A stretch of 64,000 nucleotides of DNA from Bacteroidota bacterium. GTDB lineage: Bacteria; Bacteroidota; Bacteroidia; Chitinophagales; Chitinophagaceae. Location of the stretch: NCBI GenBank assembly GCA_013285595.1, contig JABDHF010000002.1:22304-86303 (forward strand), read 5' to 3'. The notes below the pieces were generated by a model, which saw only the letters and a program-made list of their open reading frames with translations, was not told the DNA's origin and ran no database searches. This document shows positions 39,533 through 48,027 of this stretch, one piece after another; position 1 is the first letter of the stretch; every line of letters starts with the position of its first letter. The position numbers and the translations under genes were made by a program.

Positions 39533-41841
39533 CAGCAGAACAAAAAGATAAATTTTGGGAGAATATTATTTCTCCTAAAAATTTCAATAGTTTAATTAAA
39601 AATCGGACTAGTCCATTTGTCATAGAATCCGTGCCAGCCGCAAACGAGGCTGAATATATCACTGCTGGATGGACAATCGAAAAACGTTTCAAGAATAAAG
39701 TACGTGTTAAGAAAGCAAAACCGACAGATATATTGTTTGAGGATGAGGTATGGGCTACAATTGCAGAATTAGGGTTTCTGCATTTGAATAAATCCAGAAA
39801 ATTCAAAGTGCCATATTCCGATGACTTGGTATCATCGCAGGACGTTGATGTAGTTGCAGCTGACAATGAAACAATTTTATTAATTCTCTGTAAAGCGACA
39901 GATGGTGAACCTAAAAGAGGAAATTTTAAAGATGTAATTGAAACTATAGGAGGGAGAAAGGAAGGGTTATTGAAAAATCTGAGAAAATTTTTTCCCGGTG
40001 CGAAGCATAAAGTGAAAATTATTTTTGCTACTAAGAACTACATTTTATCAGAACCAGACAAAGAACGATTGGATAATTTCGGCATACTACATTTTGATGA
40101 AGAAATTGTCGCCTATTATAAAGACCTAACAAAACACTTAGGGTTATCGGCCAGATTTCAGCTTCTTGGTAATTTGTTTGAAGGACAAACCATACCAGAA
40201 ATGGATAATCAAATTCCTGCTATTCAAGGGCGAATGGGAGGTCATGTGTATTATTCATTTTCAATTGAACCCGAGAAACTATTAAAAATTGGTTATGTTT
40301 TACATCGAAATAAAGCTAACAAAAAATTGATGCCTACCTATCAAAGGTTAATTAAAAAAGCAAGATTAAAATCAGTACAGAGCTTTGTAGAGAATCACGG
40401 ATTTTTCCCAAATTCGATAATAATAAACATCAACACTAATGGAAAGAAAGTGAGGTTTGATTTTTCTGGATTGCAATCAGAACATTCAATTTCTAAAATA
40501 GGATTGCTATACTTGCCCAAGTCCTATAGGTCTGCGTTTATTATTGATGGGCAACATAGATTATATGGTTATGCCAATTCTATCTATAAAAGTACCAACA
40601 CTATCCCCGTGGTTGCGTTTATTGATCTTGATAGAAATGAGCAGGTCCGTCTTTTCATGCAGATCAATGAAAATCAAAAAGCGGTTCCAAAAAATCTTAG
40701 AAATACGTTGGATTCTGATTTGTTATGGAATTCCGATAAAATTACCGAGCAAATAAAGGCTTTAAAATTACAGATTGCGCAGGACTTAGGTGAAGAATTG
40801 TCATCGCCATTGTTTGACAGAGTTATTGTAGGTGAGAATGTCAAGACGTCTACGCGCTGCATTACTATTGATACTATAAGGCAGGGACTAGAAAGAAGCA
40901 ACTTTTTTGGTGCGTTTTCTAAAAATGCGGTAAAAGCAGAAGGTACCTTTTATAAAGGTAATAACGATGATACATATAATGCCATACTTCCTTTTTTGAT
41001 CGGGTGCTTTAGTTTTATCAAAGAGCAAATACCGGATGAATGGAATAAAGGTGAAAACAACAATGGATTTATTGCAATTAACGCTGGTGTTGAAAATTTA
41101 ATTAGGATTTTTAGCGACATCATTGATCATCTTATTGGGGGTAATAAGCTTAATCCTAAAATTGACAAAACAGACATTGTTGTAAAAGAAGTAGCTTATT
41201 ATTTAGAACCGCTTACGGAGTTCTTTAAAAAGCTCAATAACGAGGAAAAGTCCGATCTAAGAAGAAGTTACGGTACAGGAGGGAGAGTCAAGTATTGGCG
41301 GAGATTGCAGAAAGCAATTAACCAATCAAGAAAGGATTTTATTCCCGATGGTTTTAGTAAATATTGGCAGGATGAAGCAAAGGCATTTAATGAAGATTCT
41401 TTTAGAATGATAAGAGATTTGGAGACGTTCATGAAAAATGATTTTCAACAGAAATTAAAGGATGCATTTGGGAATAAATGGTTTAAAGATGGAGTGCCAA
41501 ACGCAGTTCATATGGACGCAGTTACACGAGCCGCACAAAAAAATTTGGAGAATAGTGAAGAAGAAAATGAAGATTTTGAGCCTTGGGATTGCTTAAATAT
41601 TATCGATTACCGAAAAATTGCTACTTATGGTAAGAACTGGAGCGAAATATTTGAGGGTTGCTATACAATGCCCGGTGAAGAGAAAATAAGAGGTGGTAAG
41701 GAGGAAAAAACCAAATGGATGCAAAAACTTGAAAAGATCAGAAACCAAAATTTTCATTCTTACAGCGTAAAGGAAGATGAGTATAATTTTCTATCTAAGC
41801 TATATAAATGGCTTATTGAAAGAAAAGGGGAAGACGATTAA
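39529..41841 (+). CDS. DGQHR-domain protein (DndB/DpdB-like)
   Basis: 'SAFIIDGQHRLYGYANS', 'FIDLDRNEQVRLFMQINENQKAVPKNLRNTL'. Confidence 0.85.
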   Translation: MTAEQKDKFWENIISPKNFNSLIKNRTSPFVIESVPAANEAEYITAGWTIEKRFKNKVRVKKAKPTDILFEDEVWATIAELGFLHLNKSRKFKVPYSDDLVSSQDVDVVAADNETILLILCKATDGEPKRGNFKDVIETIGGRKEGLLKNLRKFFPGAKHKVKIIFATKNYILSEPDKERLDNFGILHFDEEIVAYYKDLTKHLGLSARFQLLGNLFEGQTIPEMDNQIPAIQGRMGGHVYYSFSIEPEKLLKIGYVLHRNKANKKLMPTYQRLIKKARLKSVQSFVENHGFFPNSIIININTNGKKVRFDFSGLQSEHSISKIGLLYLPKSYRSAFIIDGQHRLYGYANSIYKSTNTIPVVAFIDLDRNEQVRLFMQINENQKAVPKNLRNTLDSDLLWNSDKITEQIKALKLQIAQDLGEELSSPLFDRVIVGENVKTSTRCITIDTIRQGLERSNFFGAFSKNAVKAEGTFYKGNNDDTYNAILPFLIGCFSFIKEQIPDEWNKGENNNGFIAINAGVENLIRIFSDIIDHLIGGNKLNPKIDKTDIVVKEVAYYLEPLTEFFKKLNNEEKSDLRRSYGTGGRVKYWRRLQKAINQSRKDFIPDGFSKYWQDEAKAFNEDSFRMIRDLETFMKNDFQQKLKDAFGNKWFKDGVPNAVHMDAVTRAAQKNLENSEEENEDFEPWDCLNIIDYRKIATYGKNWSEIFEGCYTMPGEEKIRGGKEEKTKWMQKLEKIRNQNFHSYSVKEDEYNFLSKLYKWLIERKGEDD

Positions 41842-41908
41842 ATATTATAACAAATTGCAAAATGGTGGTTGATTTTTGATTGTTTGTTCTTTCATTGTTA
41901 CCGCTTAA

Positions 41909-41968
41909 AGAGAGCGCGTTGATTTTAGTGCATTTGAAAGCTGTTTTTACTTTCTAGCATAGAATGTA
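41909..41968. repeat. Possible decayed att-like site E
   Basis: AGAGCGCGTTGATTTTAGTGCATTTGAAAG then TACTTTCTAGCATAGAAT; same order as site D (motif then core). Confidence 0.4.
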
Positions 41969-42035
41969 CTTGGCGTTTAACGACTTTTATATATATGTTT
42001 GAATTGAAAAAATCTCTTAAATATCTATTTGCTTA

Positions 42036-43139
42036 ATGGAAAGGAAATATACTTTAGACGAATTGGTGCATTTGGCAGAAACCCAAGGGAGCTTAGAGGG
42101 TGTTAGTGGTGTTATTGTACGATTATACGAATCTGGCACACCAACAAGCTTAGATTTGCTTTTAAACCTTGCCTTGTCTGATTATGGAGGTATAACTTAC
42201 AAATCAGACTATCAAATGATTTCGATCATTGGAACAGTCTATTGGGGTGCAGTTGGACTACGCAAATTGGGTGAAAGAGCAATTGCGAATAATGGGTTCA
42301 GAGCGATAACGAACGTAACCTCTTTTTTGAGCCATGTTTCAAGCAAAACACTTAACGAATTCGCATCAACGTATAGAAACTTCGAGAATGTCCAGCAGTT
42401 AGATTTATCAAGTGATAAATACTTGACAGAAGAACTTGTAAGTACTGCAAAAGAAGTATTGATCGCTTTGATCCAATCAGTAGAAAAAGAAAATACTTTC
42501 CCAATGGGGATTATTCACAACTTGGGTTGGGGAGCGAACGAAATCGCCCAAGAACATGTTTTTGCAGCATTAATGGCTAGATGGTTCAATTTTAGTCCCA
42601 TTGGATTAGATAATTATCAAAAGTTAGTATCGAATTCGAAGACAACAGAATCGGAAGTTCACAATTTTCTTAAATCGGCACCATATGTCCTTGAGCCATT
42701 TCATGCTCAAATTTGGTCAAAACCAAAGTTTGGTGAAAAATTGATACCAGATTTCCTAATTAGATCAATGGACAATAATTATACGATCGTCGAAATAGAA
42801 CAACCAAGTTTTTCAATAATTACAAAGTCTGGCGAACTATCGGCGAAAGCCACTCATGCAAAAAGACAAGCGCTGGATTTTAGAAATTGGGCTATCAACA
42901 ATAGCTTATACGCAATCCAAACTTATAAAAATATTTATCGACCATTTTGTTTGGTGGTCATTGGTAATGAATCTACATTAAGTGCTATGCAGGCTGAAAG
43001 ATTGAAACAAGAAAATGAATCTACTCAAGGTGTTCTGAAAATTGTTGGATTTGACTGGCTTTATGCTCGCGCAAAAGCTACTTTTGATAATATCGTAAAA
43101 TTTGGTTTTGAAAGAAACACTTTCAAATCGGTAAGCTAA
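42036..43139 (+). CDS. Shedu-like (SduA/DUF4263-type) nuclease-domain protein
   Basis: 'TESEVHNFLKSAPYVLEPFHAQIWSKPKFGEKLIPDFLIRSMDNNYTIVEIEQPSFSIITKSGELSAKATHAKRQALDF'. Confidence 0.72.
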   Translation: MERKYTLDELVHLAETQGSLEGVSGVIVRLYESGTPTSLDLLLNLALSDYGGITYKSDYQMISIIGTVYWGAVGLRKLGERAIANNGFRAITNVTSFLSHVSSKTLNEFASTYRNFENVQQLDLSSDKYLTEELVSTAKEVLIALIQSVEKENTFPMGIIHNLGWGANEIAQEHVFAALMARWFNFSPIGLDNYQKLVSNSKTTESEVHNFLKSAPYVLEPFHAQIWSKPKFGEKLIPDFLIRSMDNNYTIVEIEQPSFSIITKSGELSAKATHAKRQALDFRNWAINNSLYAIQTYKNIYRPFCLVVIGNESTLSAMQAERLKQENESTQGVLKIVGFDWLYARAKATFDNIVKFGFERNTFKSVS

Positions 43140-43173
43140 TACTTATGAAATAAAGTTTTCGCAGTTAATTCAT

Positions 43174-44328
43174 TTGAAAATGTTTTTGCTACAATTGTTT
43201 AGAAACCATGAAAATTGGCTGAGATATCGGGTAAAGCGTATGATTGCTGTTAAGCATAAAGATGTTTTCGATTCAAATTTCCAATCAGTCAAAAAACGTT
43301 GCACACAGTATTTTTTTAACAGAAATAGATGGTGGCTAATACTACTATTGGTAATTATTGCATACACAGTTGGTGTGAGTATCGATGTGAAGTATTTGAA
43401 CATTCTATCGCTGTCAAATCTATCAGCCAAAATCATCATTGACCAGAGAGCAACAAATGTTGCGACTATTATTAGTATGACATTAGCAGTCGTTGGCTTT
43501 TTGATTGGCAATATAGCCATTAAAGAATCTCAGACGTATAAACTACTTTTTACAAACTCTAAGCTATATCCAATTATATACTTCACATTAAGCACGATAG
43601 GGTCACTGATGATAATCTCATTATTGCGTGATTCTGTTACTTCAGAATTTATTTATTCAAGATTGGTAATTACGGGAACATATCTTGTGATTGTTGTTTT
43701 ACTGCTTATAGGGTATCTTTTTAGGACAATCATACATTTTACTGATGCAAAAAAGATACATAATTTTTTGCATTTGGAATTTATAGAAGAAGGCAAGAGG
43801 AATTTGTATACTATCCTTATTGAAAAGTATAGTAAAATCGAGTACGATAGGCTGATGAATGATAAAAGTATTAAGCGTAGGAATTTCTTTGATGATCTCG
43901 ATTTCAATTTTGATGGAAGGCTGCCCTTAGAGGATAACGGCATGGCAACTGAGTTGGATGATTTGCTTGCACAGGACAAAGTATTGCTTGATGTCAATAT
44001 GGTTGATATAGAATACTATATTTCACTAAAACAGAAGCAAGGTCAACTCTATTATAGCGAGTTGCAGTTAGGGCAGTTTTTTGATGCGCAATCCCAATAC
44101 CTCTCATGTACGGATTCGCCAAATTCAAAGGCAGAGCAAAAATTATTGCGAAACAGTCTGGTAGTAAGAAAGAAAAATGTTGTTGATGATCCTTTCCCAA
44201 TGCGAAAGTACTTTGATCAAAAACTTGAGGAATATTCACAAGAAGGCAAACACAAGAACTTAGAACCGATTCTTCAATCATACTTAGAATATTATTCCTT
44301 GCAAATGAAATGTGAAGTCAAACCATGA
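43174..44328 (+). CDS. Membrane protein of unknown function
   Basis: Several hydrophobic segments in the N-terminal half; 4-bp ATGA overlap with the next gene. Confidence 0.7.
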   Translation: MKMFLLQLFRNHENWLRYRVKRMIAVKHKDVFDSNFQSVKKRCTQYFFNRNRWWLILLLVIIAYTVGVSIDVKYLNILSLSNLSAKIIIDQRATNVATIISMTLAVVGFLIGNIAIKESQTYKLLFTNSKLYPIIYFTLSTIGSLMIISLLRDSVTSEFIYSRLVITGTYLVIVVLLLIGYLFRTIIHFTDAKKIHNFLHLEFIEEGKRNLYTILIEKYSKIEYDRLMNDKSIKRRNFFDDLDFNFDGRLPLEDNGMATELDDLLAQDKVLLDVNMVDIEYYISLKQKQGQLYYSELQLGQFFDAQSQYLSCTDSPNSKAEQKLLRNSLVVRKKNVVDDPFPMRKYFDQKLEEYSQEGKHKNLEPILQSYLEYYSLQMKCEVKP

Positions 44329-46268
44329 ATGACAAATCAGACATAACGCTCGGCATTGACTCAATTGTGTTGACCGGGATTGAGAAAGCAATTGAAAGAA
44401 GCAGTAAAGAGACATTTAACATCCTCTTGGGATTCGTTAGAAATGTTTTACAACTGGCGATAAGTCACGGTACAATCAAGCACTTTCAAGAGTATATTTT
44501 TTCTCCAGCATTTATTTACGGAACATCGTATTTAAAGGCAAGACAAAATCCGGCGATTGCTTATTTACATCCGGTCTATTCAAAACAGGCCGCAGCAAAC
44601 TTAAAGGAAATCATTTGGTTTGATATTGGGGTTCTTATAAGCAATTCCAAAAATATCGAGCAAAAAAAGCAGTTAAATGAGTTTTACTATTGGGCGTTTA
44701 ATGGTTTTAGCAGGTTATTTTTTTTCATAGCTAACAATGGGGATGTTGCGACATTTAAAACTGCTATTCAGGAGTATAATCAGATTTTCAGTTTTCGCGA
44801 AGAAAAATATTATGAGCTTTCTCGTGCTAAGCTGGATATTGAGATGCAAAATCCTGAAGATAAAGACATACGCTTAAAGGTCTTGGATGATGAAATTGAG
44901 CTCGAAAAGAAGTTCAGTGAATATCGAAGACACGCCCTTTTAGGAGTCTATTATTGGATAGTTTTTTTGTTTTATGTTGGCAAAATAAATGCTGAGATCG
45001 CGAATGATTTGCTAAATGAAATTGCATTGCAGTATAACGATAGCAGAGAAATAATTTATGACATTCTTCAACTTAGGGATAAGTCCCCTTTGGGTTACTT
45101 TGAATGGCAGGGATGGGATTATATGGAAAGACCGTCTGGTGAAATGTACCATCCACCATATCCTAATGATTGGTTAACGATGGGTTTTGCTGCCGCACAG
45201 GTCAGAATTGACAATGCTTACTATGACTTTAGCGGTTTAGATTCTAAGCAATTGAAAAACGCTGTTTTTCTCGTTGACGCTGTGGAAAGCAACTTCAAAA
45301 TTTTTCAAAGCGAATTTGAAAAATGGGCGAAACTATTGAATGTGAAAAATAAGGAGGAATTAATTAAAAGGTGCGATAATGTTCTGCATCAGCTTGTAGT
45401 TGTAAAAAGGCAGAATATTGGAAACAAAGAGCAACAAATAGCACAAGCCCCGCTAAGCCAGGAGAAAATAGATGAATTCAGAAGAGTTATTGGCGAATCA
45501 TGGAAAACACAGGCTTTGGTGCGCCAAGTTTTTGAAAGAAAGAACTGTAAAGAGTTAATAACAAGTACAGAGGTAAAGCTAAAGATAATTGGGCAAAGAA
45601 CTTTTTTCGAAAAAGCTAAAATGATGTTTATTGAAGGAGAATACTATCAACCGATTTACAATATTGGGCAAATTGGCGGTCAAATCGGGAGATGGGAAGA
45701 TGATAACTTTTTTAACACTGCAATCGTAGGCAAGGGTGATAAGCTCACTGCGGCATCAATTTTGGTGTTGCTTGAAACTGCTCTTTCGAGTCTAAGAAAG
45801 GATAACGTAAATCCTGACATTATTTTCATGAGTCCCGAACATAGCTATCAAGATCACGAATTGTTAGCTTCTTCAAAATTTGTTTCGAGAATCAAAGGGG
45901 TAGATGCAGTTCAAGGTACGCTTGGATTCTTTGAAGATATTCCAATATACTATTCTTACAGTAATTTCTTAAATAATAGGGTTGTAGTCGCCAAGTTTAA
46001 TGACGCTTTCAAAATGCGTTTTAAGACAGATGAGCGATGGTACGAAAATGAGTTGAATGTGACAGTTGCGGCGATTACGGATGAGCAAGCCGAAAAAAGG
46101 TTACGCGAAGAACCTTCGAAATGGAAGATCACAGACGATGGAAGCGAACTTAGCGACAAGGAAGCATTAATGCTCATTAAAACGTCTGTTATTATTGATC
46201 TTTGGACAGTACTGGATTTTCAAATATTGAGTAGTGATGCTTATACCGTTGGGTTTCTTAAAAAGTAA
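44325..46268 (+). CDS. Large hypothetical protein, coupled to the upstream membrane protein
   Basis: 647-aa intact ORF with ATGA overlap; no family recognised. Confidence 0.7.
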   Translation: MNDKSDITLGIDSIVLTGIEKAIERSSKETFNILLGFVRNVLQLAISHGTIKHFQEYIFSPAFIYGTSYLKARQNPAIAYLHPVYSKQAAANLKEIIWFDIGVLISNSKNIEQKKQLNEFYYWAFNGFSRLFFFIANNGDVATFKTAIQEYNQIFSFREEKYYELSRAKLDIEMQNPEDKDIRLKVLDDEIELEKKFSEYRRHALLGVYYWIVFLFYVGKINAEIANDLLNEIALQYNDSREIIYDILQLRDKSPLGYFEWQGWDYMERPSGEMYHPPYPNDWLTMGFAAAQVRIDNAYYDFSGLDSKQLKNAVFLVDAVESNFKIFQSEFEKWAKLLNVKNKEELIKRCDNVLHQLVVVKRQNIGNKEQQIAQAPLSQEKIDEFRRVIGESWKTQALVRQVFERKNCKELITSTEVKLKIIGQRTFFEKAKMMFIEGEYYQPIYNIGQIGGQIGRWEDDNFFNTAIVGKGDKLTAASILVLLETALSSLRKDNVNPDIIFMSPEHSYQDHELLASSKFVSRIKGVDAVQGTLGFFEDIPIYYSYSNFLNNRVVVAKFNDAFKMRFKTDERWYENELNVTVAAITDEQAEKRLREEPSKWKITDDGSELSDKEALMLIKTSVIIDLWTVLDFQILSSDAYTVGFLKK

Positions 46269-46278
46269 CAGTTCAATC

Positions 46279-47394
46279 TCAAAGTTTGAACTTAGGCAAA
46301 CTATCAACAGCTTCACGTTTCTTTGAGTCAATCACCTTTGTATAAATCTGAGTGGTCTTGATGTGGCGGTGGCCGAGCAGCTTACCTACTGTATAAATAT
46401 CGGCACCGTTCGTTAAACTCATTGTAGCCATAGTGTGACGGGCAACGTGAAAAGTTACTTTCTTCTTTATACCAGCAGCCATTGCCCACTCTCGTAATTT
46501 CACGTTGTTCCATGCGCTATAGGTTAAATGAAATACTCTTTCTTTCTCGTCTTTACGTTCGCCTAAGAAATACAATGCTTGCTCTGACACAGGTAAATAT
46601 TCGATACCGCCTGTCTTTTTCTGTTGGAACATTATCATGTCCTCCCTAACTTCCGACCATTTTAGTTTCTCTATATCACTCCAACGCAGGCCTGTAAGAC
46701 AGCTAAACAAAAATGCTCTTTTTAACTGCGGATCATCACACTCGGTATTAATCAACTTTTGAACTTCCTCTGCTGTTAAATATTCTCGCTTGCTATCCTC
46801 TGATTTTACACCGATAGAAGCTTGTGCCGGATTGAAGTTTGTTAGTTTCTCTTTAAATGCTTGTTTAAGACATGCGACAACCTTATTGTAGTAAGAGAAA
46901 ATAGTGTTCTTTGATAATTTTTTCTCGTTTTTAGTTTTTGTTGTTTTTAAGTAAGAGTGCCATTCACCCAGCCAATTTTCATTTACCTGTGATAACATAA
47001 TATTTCCGCTCTCAAACGCTTGTAGGTGCTTTAATGTACTTTGCCAGTTCTGATAATTACTCTCGCTATCTTTTCGCTTTTCCATCTGCTTTTCAAAATA
47101 GTCAGTCAAAGGAATAGTCTTCTTGAAAGCAGGCATAAAGTCATAATCGCCGCTTGATATTTCCAGTTGCCTTTTGGAGCGGATGTTCTCTGCTAACAAT
47201 TCTACATTAGCATTATGGTCACGATTAATCTTGGTAGAGCCTTTTACTAAACGAAGGTTCAAGAACTCATAGTAACGTTTGCCTTGATAGTATATGTCAA
47301 GGAACAGAGTTGTTTCACCACTTTTCAGAACTTTCCTACGAATCTTCACAATTTGATTTTGCCGGGGTGCAGCTTTCTTCTTTTTATTTTCCAT
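46279..47394 (-). CDS. Tyrosine integrase of the island (Arm DNA-binding and SAM-like N-terminus)
   Basis: 'LTGLRWSDIEKLKW', 'TFHVARHTMATMSLTNGADIYTVGKLLGHRHIKTTQIYTKV'. Confidence 0.93.
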   Translation of the reverse strand: MENKKKKAAPRQNQIVKIRRKVLKSGETTLFLDIYYQGKRYYEFLNLRLVKGSTKINRDHNANVELLAENIRSKRQLEISSGDYDFMPAFKKTIPLTDYFEKQMEKRKDSESNYQNWQSTLKHLQAFESGNIMLSQVNENWLGEWHSYLKTTKTKNEKKLSKNTIFSYYNKVVACLKQAFKEKLTNFNPAQASIGVKSEDSKREYLTAEEVQKLINTECDDPQLKRAFLFSCLTGLRWSDIEKLKWSEVREDMIMFQQKKTGGIEYLPVSEQALYFLGERKDEKERVFHLTYSAWNNVKLREWAMAAGIKKKVTFHVARHTMATMSLTNGADIYTVGKLLGHRHIKTTQIYTKVIDSKKREAVDSLPKFKL

Positions 47395-47395
47395 T

Positions 47396-47760
47396 GTTGA
47401 AAATTTTATTGATGTCTTCTTTTTTGATTAGATGTTTAGTGCCGTGTTGGTATGTAGGAAGCAAGTCGCCTTTAATCCACCGAACAAAGTATTTCTGGAC
47501 ACACCGACTAAAGCGCATGTTTCCGTAACGCTTAAAAAGTCTTTTGCTTTTATTTCTGCTAATAGGAGGGTTGAAGTAGGTGCTGGTATTCCCTTTTTAT
47601 TTGGCAAGCTTTTATGGCTATCAATGCGCTCTTGTCGCTTAATAGCTTTGTACCCTTTTTTATTGCAGGTGTGAGAACAGTAACGTGTATATAAAGTGCG
47701 AGCTGTATATAGCTTACCGCAGTATTCACAGTTTTTGACGATTTCTATCTTGCTACTCAT
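47396..47760 (-). pseudogene. Zn-finger/HTH (excisionase-like) protein, apparently frameshifted
   Basis: 'CEYCGKLYTARTLYTRYCSHTCNKKGYKAIKRQ..FLSVTETCALVGVSRNTL', then the HTH continues in another frame as 'VRWIKGDLLPTYQHGTKHLIKKEDINKIFNNGK*'. Confidence 0.7.
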
Positions 47761-47770
47761 AAAAAGTGAT

Positions 47771-47820
47771 ATTCAAATCGAAGCAAAACGGATCAAAATA
47801 GCGCAAAACGTCGCAAAATC
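47771..47820. repeat. 10-bp-phased (K)CAAAA repeats near the island right end
   Basis: attCAAATcg agCAAAAcg gatCAAAAta gcgCAAAAcg tcgCAAAAtc: five units at 10-bp spacing. Confidence 0.7.
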
Positions 47821-47943
47821 ACCCCATCATTTGCATCGACCACCATAAAAGTAACAAGAAAAGACCACTAAAGTAACACTGCAATAACAAAAAATGAGAA
47901 AGGAATGATCAAACAACATCTAAAGAATAACAAAATAAATTCT

Positions 47944-48027
47944 CAAGAGTATTGATTTTAGTACGTTTTACATTTTGTACTCGTATTAAATAATTGTAAT
48001 AACACAGCATTTCACTTCCCGATACAA
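47944..48027. repeat. att-like site D (right end, overlapping mnmE stop)
   Basis: AGAGTATTGATTTTAGTACGTTTTAC then CTTCCCGATACAAAAC; the latter encodes the MnmE C-terminus FCIGK. Confidence 0.65.

Larger units (their letters stand above)
13952..48027. mobile_element. Composite integrative island in the mnmE 3' end
   Basis: Left edge carries CCGATACAGAA whose complement reads TTC TGT ATC GGA AAG TAA (FCIGK stop), the same peptide as the mnmE C-terminus at 48012-48028; integrase and HTH gene lie at the right end; AT-rich cargo between. Confidence 0.8.
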
